Source of the DNA: Alphaproteobacteria bacterium
GTDB taxonomy: Bacteria; Pseudomonadota; Alphaproteobacteria; Caulobacterales; Caulobacteraceae
Direction: 5' to 3'
NCBI GenBank assembly: GCA_018826885.1
Contig: JAHJYN010000183.1
Location: 1 to 34,796, forward strand
Length of the DNA: 34,796 nt
Shown here: positions 1 to 7,905 of the stretch, one piece after another
Layout of the letters: every line of letters starts with the position of its first letter
Numbering within the stretch: position 1 is the first letter of the stretch
The notes under the pieces: generated by a model
The model's input: only the letters and a program-made list of their open reading frames with translations
Database searches by the model: none
Told to the model about the DNA's origin: nothing
Translations under genes and position numbers: made by a program

Positions 1-4
1 GAAC

Positions 5-832
5 CTATCGGAACAGCGACAGGACCAGCTGCGGAGTCTGGTTGGCGATGGACAGGGCCTGAACCCCCAGTTGCTGCTTCGTCTGCAGCGCCTGAAGCTT
101 GGCGCTTTCCTTCGCCAGATCGGCATCGACCAGGTTCCCGACCCCCGACTCCAGCGAGTCCGTCAGCTTGCCGACGAACGTCAGATGGGTGGTCAGGGCC
201 TTCGACTTGGTGCCCAGACGCGCGAGCGCGCCAGAGACCGCATCGATGGAGTTGTTGACGGCCGTCAGTGAGGCGGTCGCCTTGGTCAGGGTCTCGATCG
301 ACTGCGTGGCGGCCACGGTGACATTGGTGCTTCCGAGCGCCAGCACCTCCGCTCCCACGGTGATGGTGGCGTTGCCTTGCGCATTGGCCAGGGCGTTGAA
401 ACCGGTCGCGCCGGTCTTCAGCAGGTTGATCCCGTTGAATTCGGCATTTGCGGTCACAGTCGCGATCTGGTCGCGCAGAGCTTCGAAGTCCTCGTTCAGC
501 GCGGCCCGCGCTGCCGTCTTCAGCGACGCGTCGGTCGCTGCCAGTGCCTTCTCCTTCAACTGCAGCAAGAGGTCAGAGACCGTCTCGCCCGCCGCGATGG
601 CCACATCGACTGCGGCAACGCCACGGTCCAGTGACTGTTTGACCGCCCCCAGGGCCCCGATGTCGGCACGTTGCCCCTGGGCGATCGCCCAGATGGCACC
701 GTTGTCCTTCACGCTGGACACCTTCTTGCCGGTGTTGATCCGGCTTTGGGTGACCGCGAGGTCGGAGTTGGTGGCGTTCAGGTTCTGGAGCGCAATCAGG
801 GCGCCCACGTTCGTATTGACCGAATTGCTCAT
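5..832 (-). CDS. Flagellin (Caulobacter FljJ-O type)
   Basis: Structural subunit of the flagellar filament, exported by the flagellar type III system. The 275 residues match the short alphaproteobacterial flagellins. The conserved N-terminal D0/D1 coiled region (SVNTNVGALIALQNLNATN, then SRINTGKKV) and C-terminal D1/D0 region (DLAKESAKLQALQTKQQLG, ending LSLFR) are both present, with a short Ala/Thr-rich middle and no large D2/D3 insertion. The start follows a GGAAGGA ribosome binding site about 8 nt upstream and the stop lies at the very edge of the window. It is downstream of flbT and flaF on the same strand, and across from flmG, which in Caulobacter glycosylates flagellins. A sigma-54-like promoter lies about 80 nt upstream. 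Which fljJ-O paralog it corresponds to cannot be told. Confidence 0.97.
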   Translation of the reverse strand: MSNSVNTNVGALIALQNLNATNSDLAVTQSRINTGKKVSSVKDNGAIWAIAQGQRADIGALGAVKQSLDRGVAAVDVAIAAGETVSDLLLQLKEKALAATDASLKTAARAALNEDFEALRDQIATVTANAEFNGINLLKTGATGFNALANAQGNATITVGAEVLALGSTNVTVAATQSIETLTKATASLTAVNNSIDAVSGALARLGTKSKALTTHLTFVGKLTDSLESGVGNLVDADLAKESAKLQALQTKQQLGVQALSIANQTPQLVLSLFR

Positions 833-910
833 CGGCGGGTCCTTCCATTCTGGTCGGGTGGGTTAACGGTCTTCTGACCGTCGAACCGGTTCTGGTTCAC
901 CCTCGCACAG

Positions 911-925
911 GCAAGAAAGATGCCG
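911..925 (-). promoter_or_regulatory. Candidate sigma-54 (-24/-12) promoter of the flagellin gene
   Basis: Read on the minus strand the site is CGGCATCTTTCTTGC. It keeps the GGCA and TTGC blocks of the TGGCACG-N4-TTGC consensus with exact GG/GC spacing (8 of 11 conserved positions). Transcription would start near 899, leaving a leader of about 67 nt before the flagellin ATG. In Caulobacter the late flagellin genes are sigma-54 dependent, and FlbT acts on the 5' leader of flagellin mRNA, so a leader of this kind fits. No experimental support. Confidence 0.5.
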
Positions 926-1018
926 CTGCTGCAAAGCTATCAATGATCTGATTTTACCGTGTTTTTCTGAGCGTCATCGCGCCGCGACCGGCAAGAGCTT
1001 CCGGGTCGGGAAAAAACT

Positions 1019-1384
1019 TCAGGCCGCTTCTGACGCTTGGGGGGCCAGGCCCTGCATGATCATACGGTTGATGTCGATCAGCGGCTCGAAGTCTTCCTCG
1101 CCCCGCATGATCTGCGAACTGTGGCGGCTGACGAACAGGCTGATCGAAATGATCTGCGCGCGGAGGGCCTCGCCCATGGCGTTGCCGGGGTCCGAGCAGT
1201 CCGTGGCCAGGGCCGACCAGACACGCCGGTTCCAGTCGAGGGCATCGATACGCGTCGCCACATCCGACGGATCGGTCTGGGCGGCATGCATCAGGGCACG
1301 GGTCACCTGGCCGAACAGCCGGTACTCCATCTCCCGGGGAGTTTCAGTCCGCGCTGCGGCCTTGCTGTACGCCTGAAGCGACAT
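1019..1384 (-). CDS. flaF: Flagellar biosynthesis regulator FlaF
   Basis: Small cytoplasmic protein needed for flagellin production or secretion in Caulobacter and relatives, acting as a positive counterpart to FlbT. The 121-residue protein opens with the family's typical [10 protein letters not shown] and continues with an all-helical body ([17 protein letters not shown], then [13 protein letters not shown]). The length is usual for FlaF. Its start lies inside the 3' end of flbT (41-bp overlap in another frame), so the two are translationally linked. Flagellin follows on the same strand after 186 bp. Family assignment is firm; the molecular mechanism is not visible in the sequence. Confidence 0.95.
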   Translation of the reverse strand: MSLQAYSKAAARTETPREMEYRLFGQVTRALMHAAQTDPSDVATRIDALDWNRRVWSALATDCSDPGNAMGEALRAQIISISLFVSRHSSQIMRGEEDFEPLIDINRMIMQGLAPQASEAA

Positions 1385-1769
1385 GACCCAACCTTTGCTC
1401 TTCGTAGTCGATCAGTTTGCGCGCCGTCATCAGCGCCTTGTAGTACTCGCGCGCCAGGACGTGGCGGGATGCCGCAACACAGTCGGCCATCGCGTCCGGA
1501 TTGCGTGTCGCGCTCATGAACTCGCTGACCCGCAGGGTGAATTCGTCATGGAATTTGGCCGCTGCCGCCTCATCCAGATACATCATCATGACGGGGAAAT
1601 AGATGCGCCGCGCCGGGCTGTTGACCTCGTCGGGCTGCATGATGTCCTTCTCGCGCAGCACGCTGGCCTTGTTCTGGAGAACCAGAACACTGCGGCGATC
1701 CCCGTTCTGGACCACGGCTCCGTTCAGCACGAAACGCTCACCCGGCTTCAAGGACAGTTTCAGCGGCAT
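1344..1769 (-). CDS. flbT: Flagellin mRNA regulator FlbT
   Basis: Post-transcriptional repressor that in Caulobacter binds the 5' leader of flagellin mRNA and promotes its decay until the hook is complete. The 141 residues show the family pattern: N-terminal [19 protein letters not shown], a central [18 protein letters not shown] block and a helical C-terminus ([21 protein letters not shown]). A GGGGAGG ribosome binding site precedes the ATG. It is first in a flbT-flaF pair with a 41-bp overlap, and divergent from flmG across about 145 bp that must hold both promoters; I could not place them. Confidence 0.96.
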   Translation of the reverse strand: MPLKLSLKPGERFVLNGAVVQNGDRRSVLVLQNKASVLREKDIMQPDEVNSPARRIYFPVMMMYLDEAAAAKFHDEFTLRVSEFMSATRNPDAMADCVAASRHVLAREYYKALMTARKLIDYEEQRLGHVASGVQQGRSAD

Positions 1770-1913
1770 CCGGCGGGCCTCCCCTTAAGTCCCGCCCCTG
1801 CGAGCTAGCGCGGCGGTCCCCAAAAGCCTCTAAACAGTCGTGGTTAACCGTGTGTTGTGACAGGGCCGCCAGAGTGCGGGGAATCGCGACGCCTTCGAGG
1901 GTATCAGGCCACC

Positions 1914-3707
1914 ATGTCCAATCCTGCACTCGCCACCCAGCCGGATGCCACAGCCCCCATCGCCCACGGCCCGTTCGCCGTGGCCCAGGGCGTGGCCGGG
2001 GACGCTGCCTCAACCGACGCGCTGAACCGCCTGTCTCGCAAGCTGGCCGGGCGCACAGGGACCGCGAAGGTCCAGCGCCGGATGGTCGAGCACCTGAAGG
2101 CAGCCGTCGCCGCTGTCCGCATGCAGGACTACACCCGCGGCGCCGAGCGCTGCCTCGAGGTCCTGAAGATCGACGAGAAGAGCGGCCTCGCCTGGCACGT
2201 CCTCGCGATCTGTCAGGAAAAGTCCGGCCATCTGGCCCAGGCGCTGTCGGCCTATGAGGCTGCCCTCGCCCTGATGCCGGACGAAAACAACATCGCCCAC
2301 GACCTCAGCCGCCTCGCCCAGCGGCTGGGTCAGCTCGAGATCGCCGAAAAGTTGCTGCGGAAATTCCTCGCGGTCGAGCCCGGCCACATCGACGCCACCA
2401 ACAACCTTGCCTGCGTCCTGCGCGATGCAAACCGGTATGCCGAAGCTGTGGACGTGCTGCGCGACATGATCCAGGTCGAGCCCGGCTGCGCCCTTCTCTG
2501 GAACACGCTTGGCACGGTCCAGAGTGATCAGGGCGACATGGCCACAGCCCTGACCTTCTTTGAAGAGGCCCTGCGCCTCGATCCCGAATTCTCCAAGGCT
2601 CGCTACAACCGCGCCAATGTCCGCCAGCCCCTGGGGGATCTGGAGGGAGCTCTGGCGGATATCGAGGCGGCCTTCCCGGGCGCCGAAGCCGGCTATGAGA
2701 CCGCCATGATGACGATGGCCCGGGCCCTGTTGCGCCTCGGCGCCGGCGACCTTCCCGGCGGCTGGGCCGATTACGAGATCCGGCTCAGCCCCGACATGCC
2801 CGAGGCCATGCATGCCGTTCTCGCCCTGCCGCGCTGGGATCCCGAGACCCAGCCCCTCGCAGGCCGACGCATTCTGGTGGTGGGGGAACAGGGCATCGCC
2901 GATGAAATGGTCTTTGGCAGCGCCCTGGGCGATCTGATCGAGGCGGTCGGCCCTGAAGGCCAGGTCATCGTTGCCGTAGAGCCGCGGCTGGTCGACCTGT
3001 TCCAGCGCAGCTTCCCGCAGGCGATTGTCGGCGGGCATCGCGCGGTAAAAATGGAAGGCCGCCTCTACCGCTACATCCCCTTCATGGAGGGCGAGAACGC
3101 GCCGGCGGCCGACGCCTGGGTGCCGATGGCCAGCCTGATGTCCGTCTTCCGGCCGACCGTGGCCGCCTTCCCTGACCGCGCGGGCTATCTGGTCGCCGAC
3201 CCCGCGCGCGTCGCTCACTGGAAGGCCGAGGTCGAGGCCCTGGGGCCCGGCCTCAAGGTCGGCCTGCACTGGAAGAGTCTGGTTCTGAGCGGCGTTCGCG
3301 CCCGCTACTTCTCCAGCTTCGAGCGGTGGAAGCCGGTCCTGAACACGCCCGGCTGCGTCATGGTCAATCTGCAATGCGGGGACGTGAGCGCGGATCTGGC
3401 CGCCGCCGAGGCCGCCGGCGTCAAGCTCTGGACGCCACCGATCAACCTCAAGGACGACCTCGAGGACCTGGCCGCCTTGTCGCTGGCCATGGATGTGGTG
3501 ATCGGACCGGGCATCGCCGGCACCAATATCGCCGCCGCCGTCGGCGCCGGGACCTGGCTGATCTATGCCCCCGACGATTGGCACCTTCTGGGCACCGACC
3601 GCTATCCTTTCTACCCGCACATGCGCACCTTCGCCCGCGCCTTCGACGGCTGGGACCAGGCGATCCGGGACGTCGCGGCAGCGCTGGCGGAAAGAGCCTC
3701 GGGCTGA
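1914..3707 (+). CDS. flmG: TPR-containing flagellin glycosyltransferase FlmG (FlbA)
   Basis: Probable cytoplasmic enzyme that attaches a nonulosonic acid such as pseudaminic acid to flagellins. About residues 60-280 are tandem tetratricopeptide repeats (for example ALSAYEAALALMPDENNIAHDL, AEKLLRKFLAVEPGHIDATNNLA, ALTFFEEALRLDPEFSKARYN), which in Caulobacter FlmG bind flagellin. Residues 310-590 form a GT-B-like domain (RRILVVGEQGIADEMVFGSAL, GLHWKS, VIGPGIAGTNIAAAVGAGTWL). The ORF track starts at a GTG at 1857; I prefer the ATG at 1914, which gives 597 residues, essentially the length of Caulobacter FlmG (about 596). Divergence from flbT and closeness to a flagellin support the call. The nonulosonic acid synthesis genes are not in the window. 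Confidence 0.88.
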   Translation: MSNPALATQPDATAPIAHGPFAVAQGVAGDAASTDALNRLSRKLAGRTGTAKVQRRMVEHLKAAVAAVRMQDYTRGAERCLEVLKIDEKSGLAWHVLAICQEKSGHLAQALSAYEAALALMPDENNIAHDLSRLAQRLGQLEIAEKLLRKFLAVEPGHIDATNNLACVLRDANRYAEAVDVLRDMIQVEPGCALLWNTLGTVQSDQGDMATALTFFEEALRLDPEFSKARYNRANVRQPLGDLEGALADIEAAFPGAEAGYETAMMTMARALLRLGAGDLPGGWADYEIRLSPDMPEAMHAVLALPRWDPETQPLAGRRILVVGEQGIADEMVFGSALGDLIEAVGPEGQVIVAVEPRLVDLFQRSFPQAIVGGHRAVKMEGRLYRYIPFMEGENAPAADAWVPMASLMSVFRPTVAAFPDRAGYLVADPARVAHWKAEVEALGPGLKVGLHWKSLVLSGVRARYFSSFERWKPVLNTPGCVMVNLQCGDVSADLAAAEAAGVKLWTPPINLKDDLEDLAALSLAMDVVIGPGIAGTNIAAAVGAGTWLIYAPDDWHLLGTDRYPFYPHMRTFARAFDGWDQAIRDVAAALAERASG

Positions 3708-3756
3708 CGGAACGGGGCTGGCTTGCGTCGCGTTCTCTCCCTGACAGGAGACAGCG

Positions 3757-4146
3757 ATGACAGCCCCCGACAATACCCCTGACGAGCAGGATCAATCCGA
3801 GACCTTCGACGAAACCCATATCGACGATGAAGGCGAGGGCGACATCCTCCCGGACCAGGCCGACCCTGTCCTCGACGTCACCCAGATGGAGGGCGACGCC
3901 GGGGAGGACGAAGAGGCCGACGACTACGTCCAGACCCTGCAGTCCGTCGACCCCGACGGTCAGGTGGACTCGCGGCCCGATGAGGTTGAACTGGTCTACG
4001 ACGGCCTGATGCGAAACCGTCGCGGCGCCCAGGCCAGCGCCGCCCATTGGGAGGCCCGGCGGCTCGACGACGACGATATCGAGGCGCTCGGCTATGGCCC
4101 CGATGACGACGACGCCCCTCCCCCGAACGACAGGACACCCGCATGA
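3757..4146 (+). CDS. Highly acidic hypothetical protein
   Basis: Unrecognised protein of 129 residues, extremely rich in Asp and Glu throughout and probably largely disordered, with one more ordered stretch near residues 80-110 (VELVYDGLMRNRRGAQASAAHWEARRLDDDDIEALGY). No signal peptide, membrane segment or Cys. A CAGGAG ribosome binding site lies 6 nt before the ATG. It overlaps the next small gene by ATGA, so the two are probably cotranslated. The composition is like DNA mimics or small acidic chaperones, but that is only a resemblance. Coding is supported by the ribosome binding site, the coupling and normal third-position GC. Confidence 0.75.
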   Translation: MTAPDNTPDEQDQSETFDETHIDDEGEGDILPDQADPVLDVTQMEGDAGEDEEADDYVQTLQSVDPDGQVDSRPDEVELVYDGLMRNRRGAQASAAHWEARRLDDDDIEALGYGPDDDDAPPPNDRTPA

Positions 4147-4355
4147 CCCACCCGGACAATGACAACCATCCCGGCAAGGACGACAGTGACACCGACGCCC
4201 CCTTCGCCCGCAAGGCCGAGCGCGAGACCGGCAAGCCCGACCAGTTGAAGGACAAGGTCTCGAAGTCCGAAAGCCGTCAGGACGCCCTGCAGGACGAGGC
4301 GGTCGAGGAGAGCTTCCCGGCCAGCGATCCGCCGACGCCCAAGCAGATCACCTGA
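4143..4355 (+). CDS. Small hydrophilic protein with ESFPASDPP motif
   Basis: A 70-residue charged protein of unknown function. The C-terminal DEAVEESFPASDPPTPKQ matches a short motif (E-S-F-P-A-S-D-P-P) that recurs in many small alphaproteobacterial proteins of unknown role, which supports it being a real gene. The start codon overlaps the preceding stop as ATGA, a mark of translational coupling. No signal peptide or transmembrane segment. A 9-bp perfect inverted repeat follows 32 nt after the stop. Confidence 0.8.
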   Translation: MTHPDNDNHPGKDDSDTDAPFARKAERETGKPDQLKDKVSKSESRQDALQDEAVEESFPASDPPTPKQIT

Positions 4356-4387
4356 ACCCTGTTCACCTGATCGTCCATCGGCTACCA

Positions 4388-4412
4388 CCCTTCCGGAAAC
4401 TCTCCGGAAGGG
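4388..4412 (+). promoter_or_regulatory. Perfect 9-bp hairpin overlapping the MoxR ribosome binding site
   Basis: CCCTTCCGG and CCGGAAGGG pair perfectly around a 7-nt AAACTCT loop. The right arm contains GGAAGGG, the only good Shine-Dalgarno sequence for the ATG at 4423 (10-nt spacing). In mRNA the hairpin would therefore hide the ribosome binding site. It could instead be the terminator of the two acidic genes, but no T-run follows. Confidence 0.5.
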
Positions 4413-4422
4413 ACTGCCATTC

Positions 4423-5283
4423 ATGAGCCGATTTACGGGCACGCAGCGCTATATCGCCACCGAGGATCTCAAGGTGGCCGTCAACGCCGCTGTGGCACTG
4501 GAGCGCCCCCTGCTGGTCAAGGGCGAGCCCGGCACGGGCAAGACCGTCCTGGCCTATGAACTGGCCGAGGCGCTCGATGCGCCTCTGATCACCTGGCACA
4601 TCAAGTCCACGACCAAGGCCCACAACGGCCTCTATGAATATGACGCCGTCAGCCGCCTGCGCGACAGCCAGCTGGGCGACGAGCGGGTGCACGATGTGCG
4701 CAACTATCTGAAGCCCGGCAAGCTGTGGGAGGCCTTCACCGCCCCGAAGCGCCCCGTGCTGCTGATCGACGAGATCGACAAGGCGGACATCGAATTCCCC
4801 AACGACCTGCTCCAGGAACTGGATCGCATGGAGTTCTTTGTCCACGAGACGGGCGAGACGATCCGGGCCGAGGCGCGGCCGGTCGTCATCATCACCTCGA
4901 ACAACGAAAAGGAACTCCCCGACGCCTTCCTGCGGCGCTGTTTCTTCCACTACATCCGCTTTCCCGACGCCGAGACGCTGAAGTCGATCGTCGATGTCCA
5001 CTTCCCCGACATCAAGCCGCGTCTGGTGTCCGAGGCCCTGCGCACCTTCTACGAAATCCGCGACACGCCGGGCCTCAAGAAAAAGCCCTCGACCTCCGAA
5101 CTGCTGGACTGGCTGAAGCTGCTGCTGGTCGATGACATCGACCCGGCGACGCTGCGCGAAACCAGTGGCTCGAAGCTTATCCCGCCCCTGCACGGGGCCC
5201 TGCTCAAGAATGAACAGGACGTCCATCTGTTCGAGCGCCTCGCCTTCCTCAACCGCCGCGAGGGCGCGCGCCCCGGCGGCTGA
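4423..5283 (+). CDS. MoxR-family AAA+ ATPase
   Basis: Cytoplasmic AAA+ ATPase of the MoxR type, a family that acts as chaperone for metalloenzyme or von Willebrand (VWA) partner proteins. Of 286 residues, Walker A is GEPGTGKT (34-41), Walker B is VLLIDEID (112-119), the sensor 1 region is IITSNNEKEL (157-165) and a FLRRC arginine-finger region follows near 170. Members of this subgroup usually lie beside a VWA/CoxE-like gene; here the next gene is an unrelated lipoprotein, so the partner must lie elsewhere. The start is set by GGAAGGG 10 nt upstream, inside the hairpin described separately. The family is certain, the client is not known. Confidence 0.93.
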   Translation: MSRFTGTQRYIATEDLKVAVNAAVALERPLLVKGEPGTGKTVLAYELAEALDAPLITWHIKSTTKAHNGLYEYDAVSRLRDSQLGDERVHDVRNYLKPGKLWEAFTAPKRPVLLIDEIDKADIEFPNDLLQELDRMEFFVHETGETIRAEARPVVIITSNNEKELPDAFLRRCFFHYIRFPDAETLKSIVDVHFPDIKPRLVSEALRTFYEIRDTPGLKKKPSTSELLDWLKLLLVDDIDPATLRETSGSKLIPPLHGALLKNEQDVHLFERLAFLNRREGARPGG

Positions 5284-5354
5284 CGGCGCCTTACCGCGAT
5301 TTCACTGGATTTCTGGGCCCCGACCCGCAGGATGGGACCGAAGAGGACGTGTTG

Positions 5355-6176
5355 ATGATGCGTACGCCCGCCCTGATCATGAGTAGTCTGCTGGTCGCTT
5401 GCACCGGCCTCGCCGCCTGTGGCGACGACTCCATCCGGATCACCACCACCCGTCAGGGCGGCGAGAACAAGGGCGTGCTCAAGGTCGTCCAGACCCTTCA
5501 ATGCCCCCAGACCCAGGGCAGTCTGACGCGCAAGGGCACGGCCCAGAACGGCGGCACGGTCTGCGTCTATGCGGGGCCGCGCGGATCCGAGGTCACCCTG
5601 CATCTCCAGCCGCTGAACGGCGCCAATGTGGAGGATGTGCTCAAGGCCTTCGAGGATCGCCTGTCAGGGGACATGCCCCGGACGGTCGCGGCCATCCAGG
5701 CATCGGCCCGGTCTGACACCAGCGGGCCTGCATCCGGATCGGACAGCGCCACAGTCTCGGCCCCCGGCGTCAGCGTCGAGGCCGAGGGTGACACGGCCCA
5801 GGTCAAGGTACCCGGCCTGTCGATCAATGCCGACGGTGACCGCGCCAGTATTCGCATCGGCGGCGTGACCATCGACGCCGATGACGGCGCCTCCAGCGTC
5901 AATGTCGAAGGCAACGCTGGGGGGGACAGCGTCAACATCCAGGCCGCCGCCGACGGCGCACTGATCCGCACCCGGGCGGCCGGCGACGCCACCCGCGCGA
6001 CCTGGCTGGTTACCGATGGCCAGACCGAGGGGCAGGGCTGGCGGCTGGTGGGATACGAGGCCCGTGGCCCCGCCGGTGGCCCCCTGGTGATCGCTGTTTT
6101 CAGGGCCAAGGAAACCGACAAGGACCCCCTGATGGACGACGCCCGCGCCCTCCTGACCCTCAACGTCGGCGAATAG
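5355..6176 (+). CDS. Putative lipoprotein with 16-residue Gly/Asp repeats
   Basis: Unrecognised exported protein of about 273 residues. The N-terminus MMRTPALIMSSLLVACTGLAACGDD has a lipobox (LAAC), so it is probably lipid-anchored in the envelope. The first domain is small and globular (Cys in TLQCPQ and GTVCVYAG). The middle has three near-identical 16-residue units (GVSVEAEGDTAQVKVP, GLSINADGDRASIRIG, GVTIDADDGASSVNVE). The last domain contains TWLVTDGQ and LVGYEARGPAGGPLVIAVFRAKE. The ORF track uses the GTG at 5349; the ATGs at 5355 or 5358 fit the GAGGA upstream better. The function is unknown. Confidence 0.85.
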   Translation: MMRTPALIMSSLLVACTGLAACGDDSIRITTTRQGGENKGVLKVVQTLQCPQTQGSLTRKGTAQNGGTVCVYAGPRGSEVTLHLQPLNGANVEDVLKAFEDRLSGDMPRTVAAIQASARSDTSGPASGSDSATVSAPGVSVEAEGDTAQVKVPGLSINADGDRASIRIGGVTIDADDGASSVNVEGNAGGDSVNIQAAADGALIRTRAAGDATRATWLVTDGQTEGQGWRLVGYEARGPAGGPLVIAVFRAKETDKDPLMDDARALLTLNVGE

Positions 6177-6247
6177 GCCAAATCTACCCGGCCCCTTGAT
6201 CCGAGGCTCAGGATCGGTCACCTGACCGCCTGATCAAAGGAACCCAC

Positions 6248-6925
6248 TTGGCTGACCGCTCTCCCTCTTCCCGCGCGCCCCGGGCCTGGCAACGCATGTT
6301 GTCGGGGCGACGCCTTGACCTGCTCGACCCCTCGCCGTTCGACATCGAGATCGAGGACATTGCCCACGGCCTGGCCCGCGTCGCCCGCTGGAACGGCCAG
6401 ACGGTCGGCGACCACGCCTTTTCGGTCGCCCAGCACAGTGTGGTTGTCCAGGAGATCGTGGCCCACATCCAGCCCGACATCGAGCCCCGGTGGCTGCTCG
6501 CCGCCCTGCTCCATGACGCCTCGGAATATGTGATCGGCGACATGATCTCGCCGTTCAAATCGGCACTCGGCGTGAACTACAAGGACTTCGAAAGCCGTCT
6601 GGAGACCGCCATCCACGTGCGGTTCGGCCTGCCTGCCAAAACGCCGCGCGCGATCAAGACCCTCATCAAGACCGCCGACAAGGCCTGCGCCTTTTTCGAG
6701 GCCACCCAGTTGGCCGGCTTCAGCAAGACCGAGGCGCTCGGCTTCTTCGGACGCCCCCCCGTCGGCTATGAGCTGGAGATCCGGCCCGAACCTGCCTCGA
6801 TCGCCCAGGCGCGCTACATGGATCGCTACCACGCCCTGATCGCGGCCCGCGATGCCGCCGCCGCACCCAAGGCGACAGCGTGGACGCCGAGGGCGCCGCG
6901 TCGCGCCGCCGGGCGCCGGGGCTGA
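6248..6925 (+). CDS. HD-domain phosphohydrolase (YfbR-like)
   Basis: Metal-dependent HD-superfamily phosphohydrolase resembling YfbR-type 5'-deoxynucleotidases, cytoplasmic, 225 residues. The metal ligands are visible as AQHS (His63), LLHD (His89-Asp90) and a later Asp in KTADKACAFFE. Near 6-90 the order SGRRLDLLDPSP ... VGDHAFSVAQHS is typical of the alphaproteobacterial family. The chosen start is a TTG with AAAGG 7 nt upstream; the first in-frame ATG (residue 17) would remove conserved N-terminal sequence less plausibly. The downstream regulator begins 2 nt after its stop, so the pair is an operon. The nucleotide substrate is not determinable. Confidence 0.88.
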   Translation: MADRSPSSRAPRAWQRMLSGRRLDLLDPSPFDIEIEDIAHGLARVARWNGQTVGDHAFSVAQHSVVVQEIVAHIQPDIEPRWLLAALLHDASEYVIGDMISPFKSALGVNYKDFESRLETAIHVRFGLPAKTPRAIKTLIKTADKACAFFEATQLAGFSKTEALGFFGRPPVGYELEIRPEPASIAQARYMDRYHALIAARDAAAAPKATAWTPRAPRRAAGRRG

Positions 6926-6927
6926 CC

Positions 6928-7887
6928 ATGGCCGACTCCGCCCCCCCGACCGGGATCCGCATCGGCCTTTCGGCTGTGGTGATCGGGCTACGGCTGGGCG
7001 AGGCGGTCGTTCTCACGACACGGGCCGAGGACGGCAGTGCCGCCCTGCCCTTCGGCCCCTTCGACCCGATGCGGGATCGCACCTTTGAACTGGCGCTGAG
7101 AGCCTTTGTCACGGCTCAGACCGGCTTTCGCCCCGGCTATGTCGAACAGCTCTACACCTTCGGCGACCTTGGCCGCGCCTCGCCCCGCGCCACGCCGGGT
7201 CCCGAGCGGTTGCGCGAGGTCTCGGTCGGCTATCTGGCCCTGACCGCCGACGCGACAGACACGGCCGCTATTGTCCGGCCCGGGGGCGAGGCCCGCTGGC
7301 AGCCCGTGCTCGACTTTTTTCCATGGGAGGATCACCGACAGGGGCGCCCTCCGGCGCTCGGCCCGCTGGACCACGCCCTGGGCACATGGGTCGAAGCCGA
7401 CCCCCGCCGCCGCGCCCGTGTCGACGCCCTGTTCGCCCCGCAACCGGACCAGCGCTGGAGCGACAGCCGCGTGCTGGAACGCTACGAACTGCTCTATGAG
7501 GCCGGATTGGTTCAGGAGGCAGCGCGCGACGCCGACCGCGACCGGCCGGCCCTGCCGTCGGGCGCACCGATGGCCTCGGATCATCGCCGCATCCTCGCCA
7601 CCGGCCTCGGCCGGCTGCGCAGCAAGCTGCGCTACCGCCCCGTCCTGTTTGACCTTGTGCCGCCCACCTTCACCCTCTCGGACCTGCAGCGCGGCGCCGA
7701 GGCCATCACCGGCATCACCCTGCACAAGCAGAATTTTCGCAGGGGCGTCGAGCGAACCGGTCTGGTCAGCCCGACGGGCCGGTTCAGCACCGGTACCGGC
7801 GGCCGCCCGGCCGAACTGTTCACCCGCAGCGCCGCCGATCCGCTGGACGGCCAGACCCTCGGCACGCCCCTCCCCGCCCTGCGCTGA
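6928..7887 (+). CDS. Nudix-like NAD regulator (NadQ/COG4111 type)
   Basis: Probable transcription factor made of a Nudix fold (about residues 10-160) and a C-terminal winged helix (about 235-310, FTLSDLQRGAEAITGITLHKQNFRRGVERTGLV). It belongs with the alphaproteobacterial 'NAD regulator' group. The Nudix box is degenerate: FGPFDPMRDRTFELALRAFVTAQTGF replaces GX5EX7REUXEEXGU and lacks the catalytic Glu pair, so it is likely a ligand sensor, not a hydrolase. The ORF track begins at a GTG at 6880 that overlaps the HD gene; I prefer the ATG at 6928, 2 nt after the HD stop, giving 319 residues. The target genes are not in this window. Confidence 0.8.
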   Translation: MADSAPPTGIRIGLSAVVIGLRLGEAVVLTTRAEDGSAALPFGPFDPMRDRTFELALRAFVTAQTGFRPGYVEQLYTFGDLGRASPRATPGPERLREVSVGYLALTADATDTAAIVRPGGEARWQPVLDFFPWEDHRQGRPPALGPLDHALGTWVEADPRRRARVDALFAPQPDQRWSDSRVLERYELLYEAGLVQEAARDADRDRPALPSGAPMASDHRRILATGLGRLRSKLRYRPVLFDLVPPTFTLSDLQRGAEAITGITLHKQNFRRGVERTGLVSPTGRFSTGTGGRPAELFTRSAADPLDGQTLGTPLPALR

Positions 7888-7905
7888 AATCGCGGCCCTG
7901 CCCCC

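Noticed and set aside
969-1018. Terminator after flaF
   Set aside because: A bulged 7-bp stem can be drawn, but the T-run is on the wrong side of it, so I do not call it.
2010-3773. 587-aa minus-strand ORF opposite flmG
   Set aside because: Shadow of the TPR/glycosyltransferase gene; no domain recognised.
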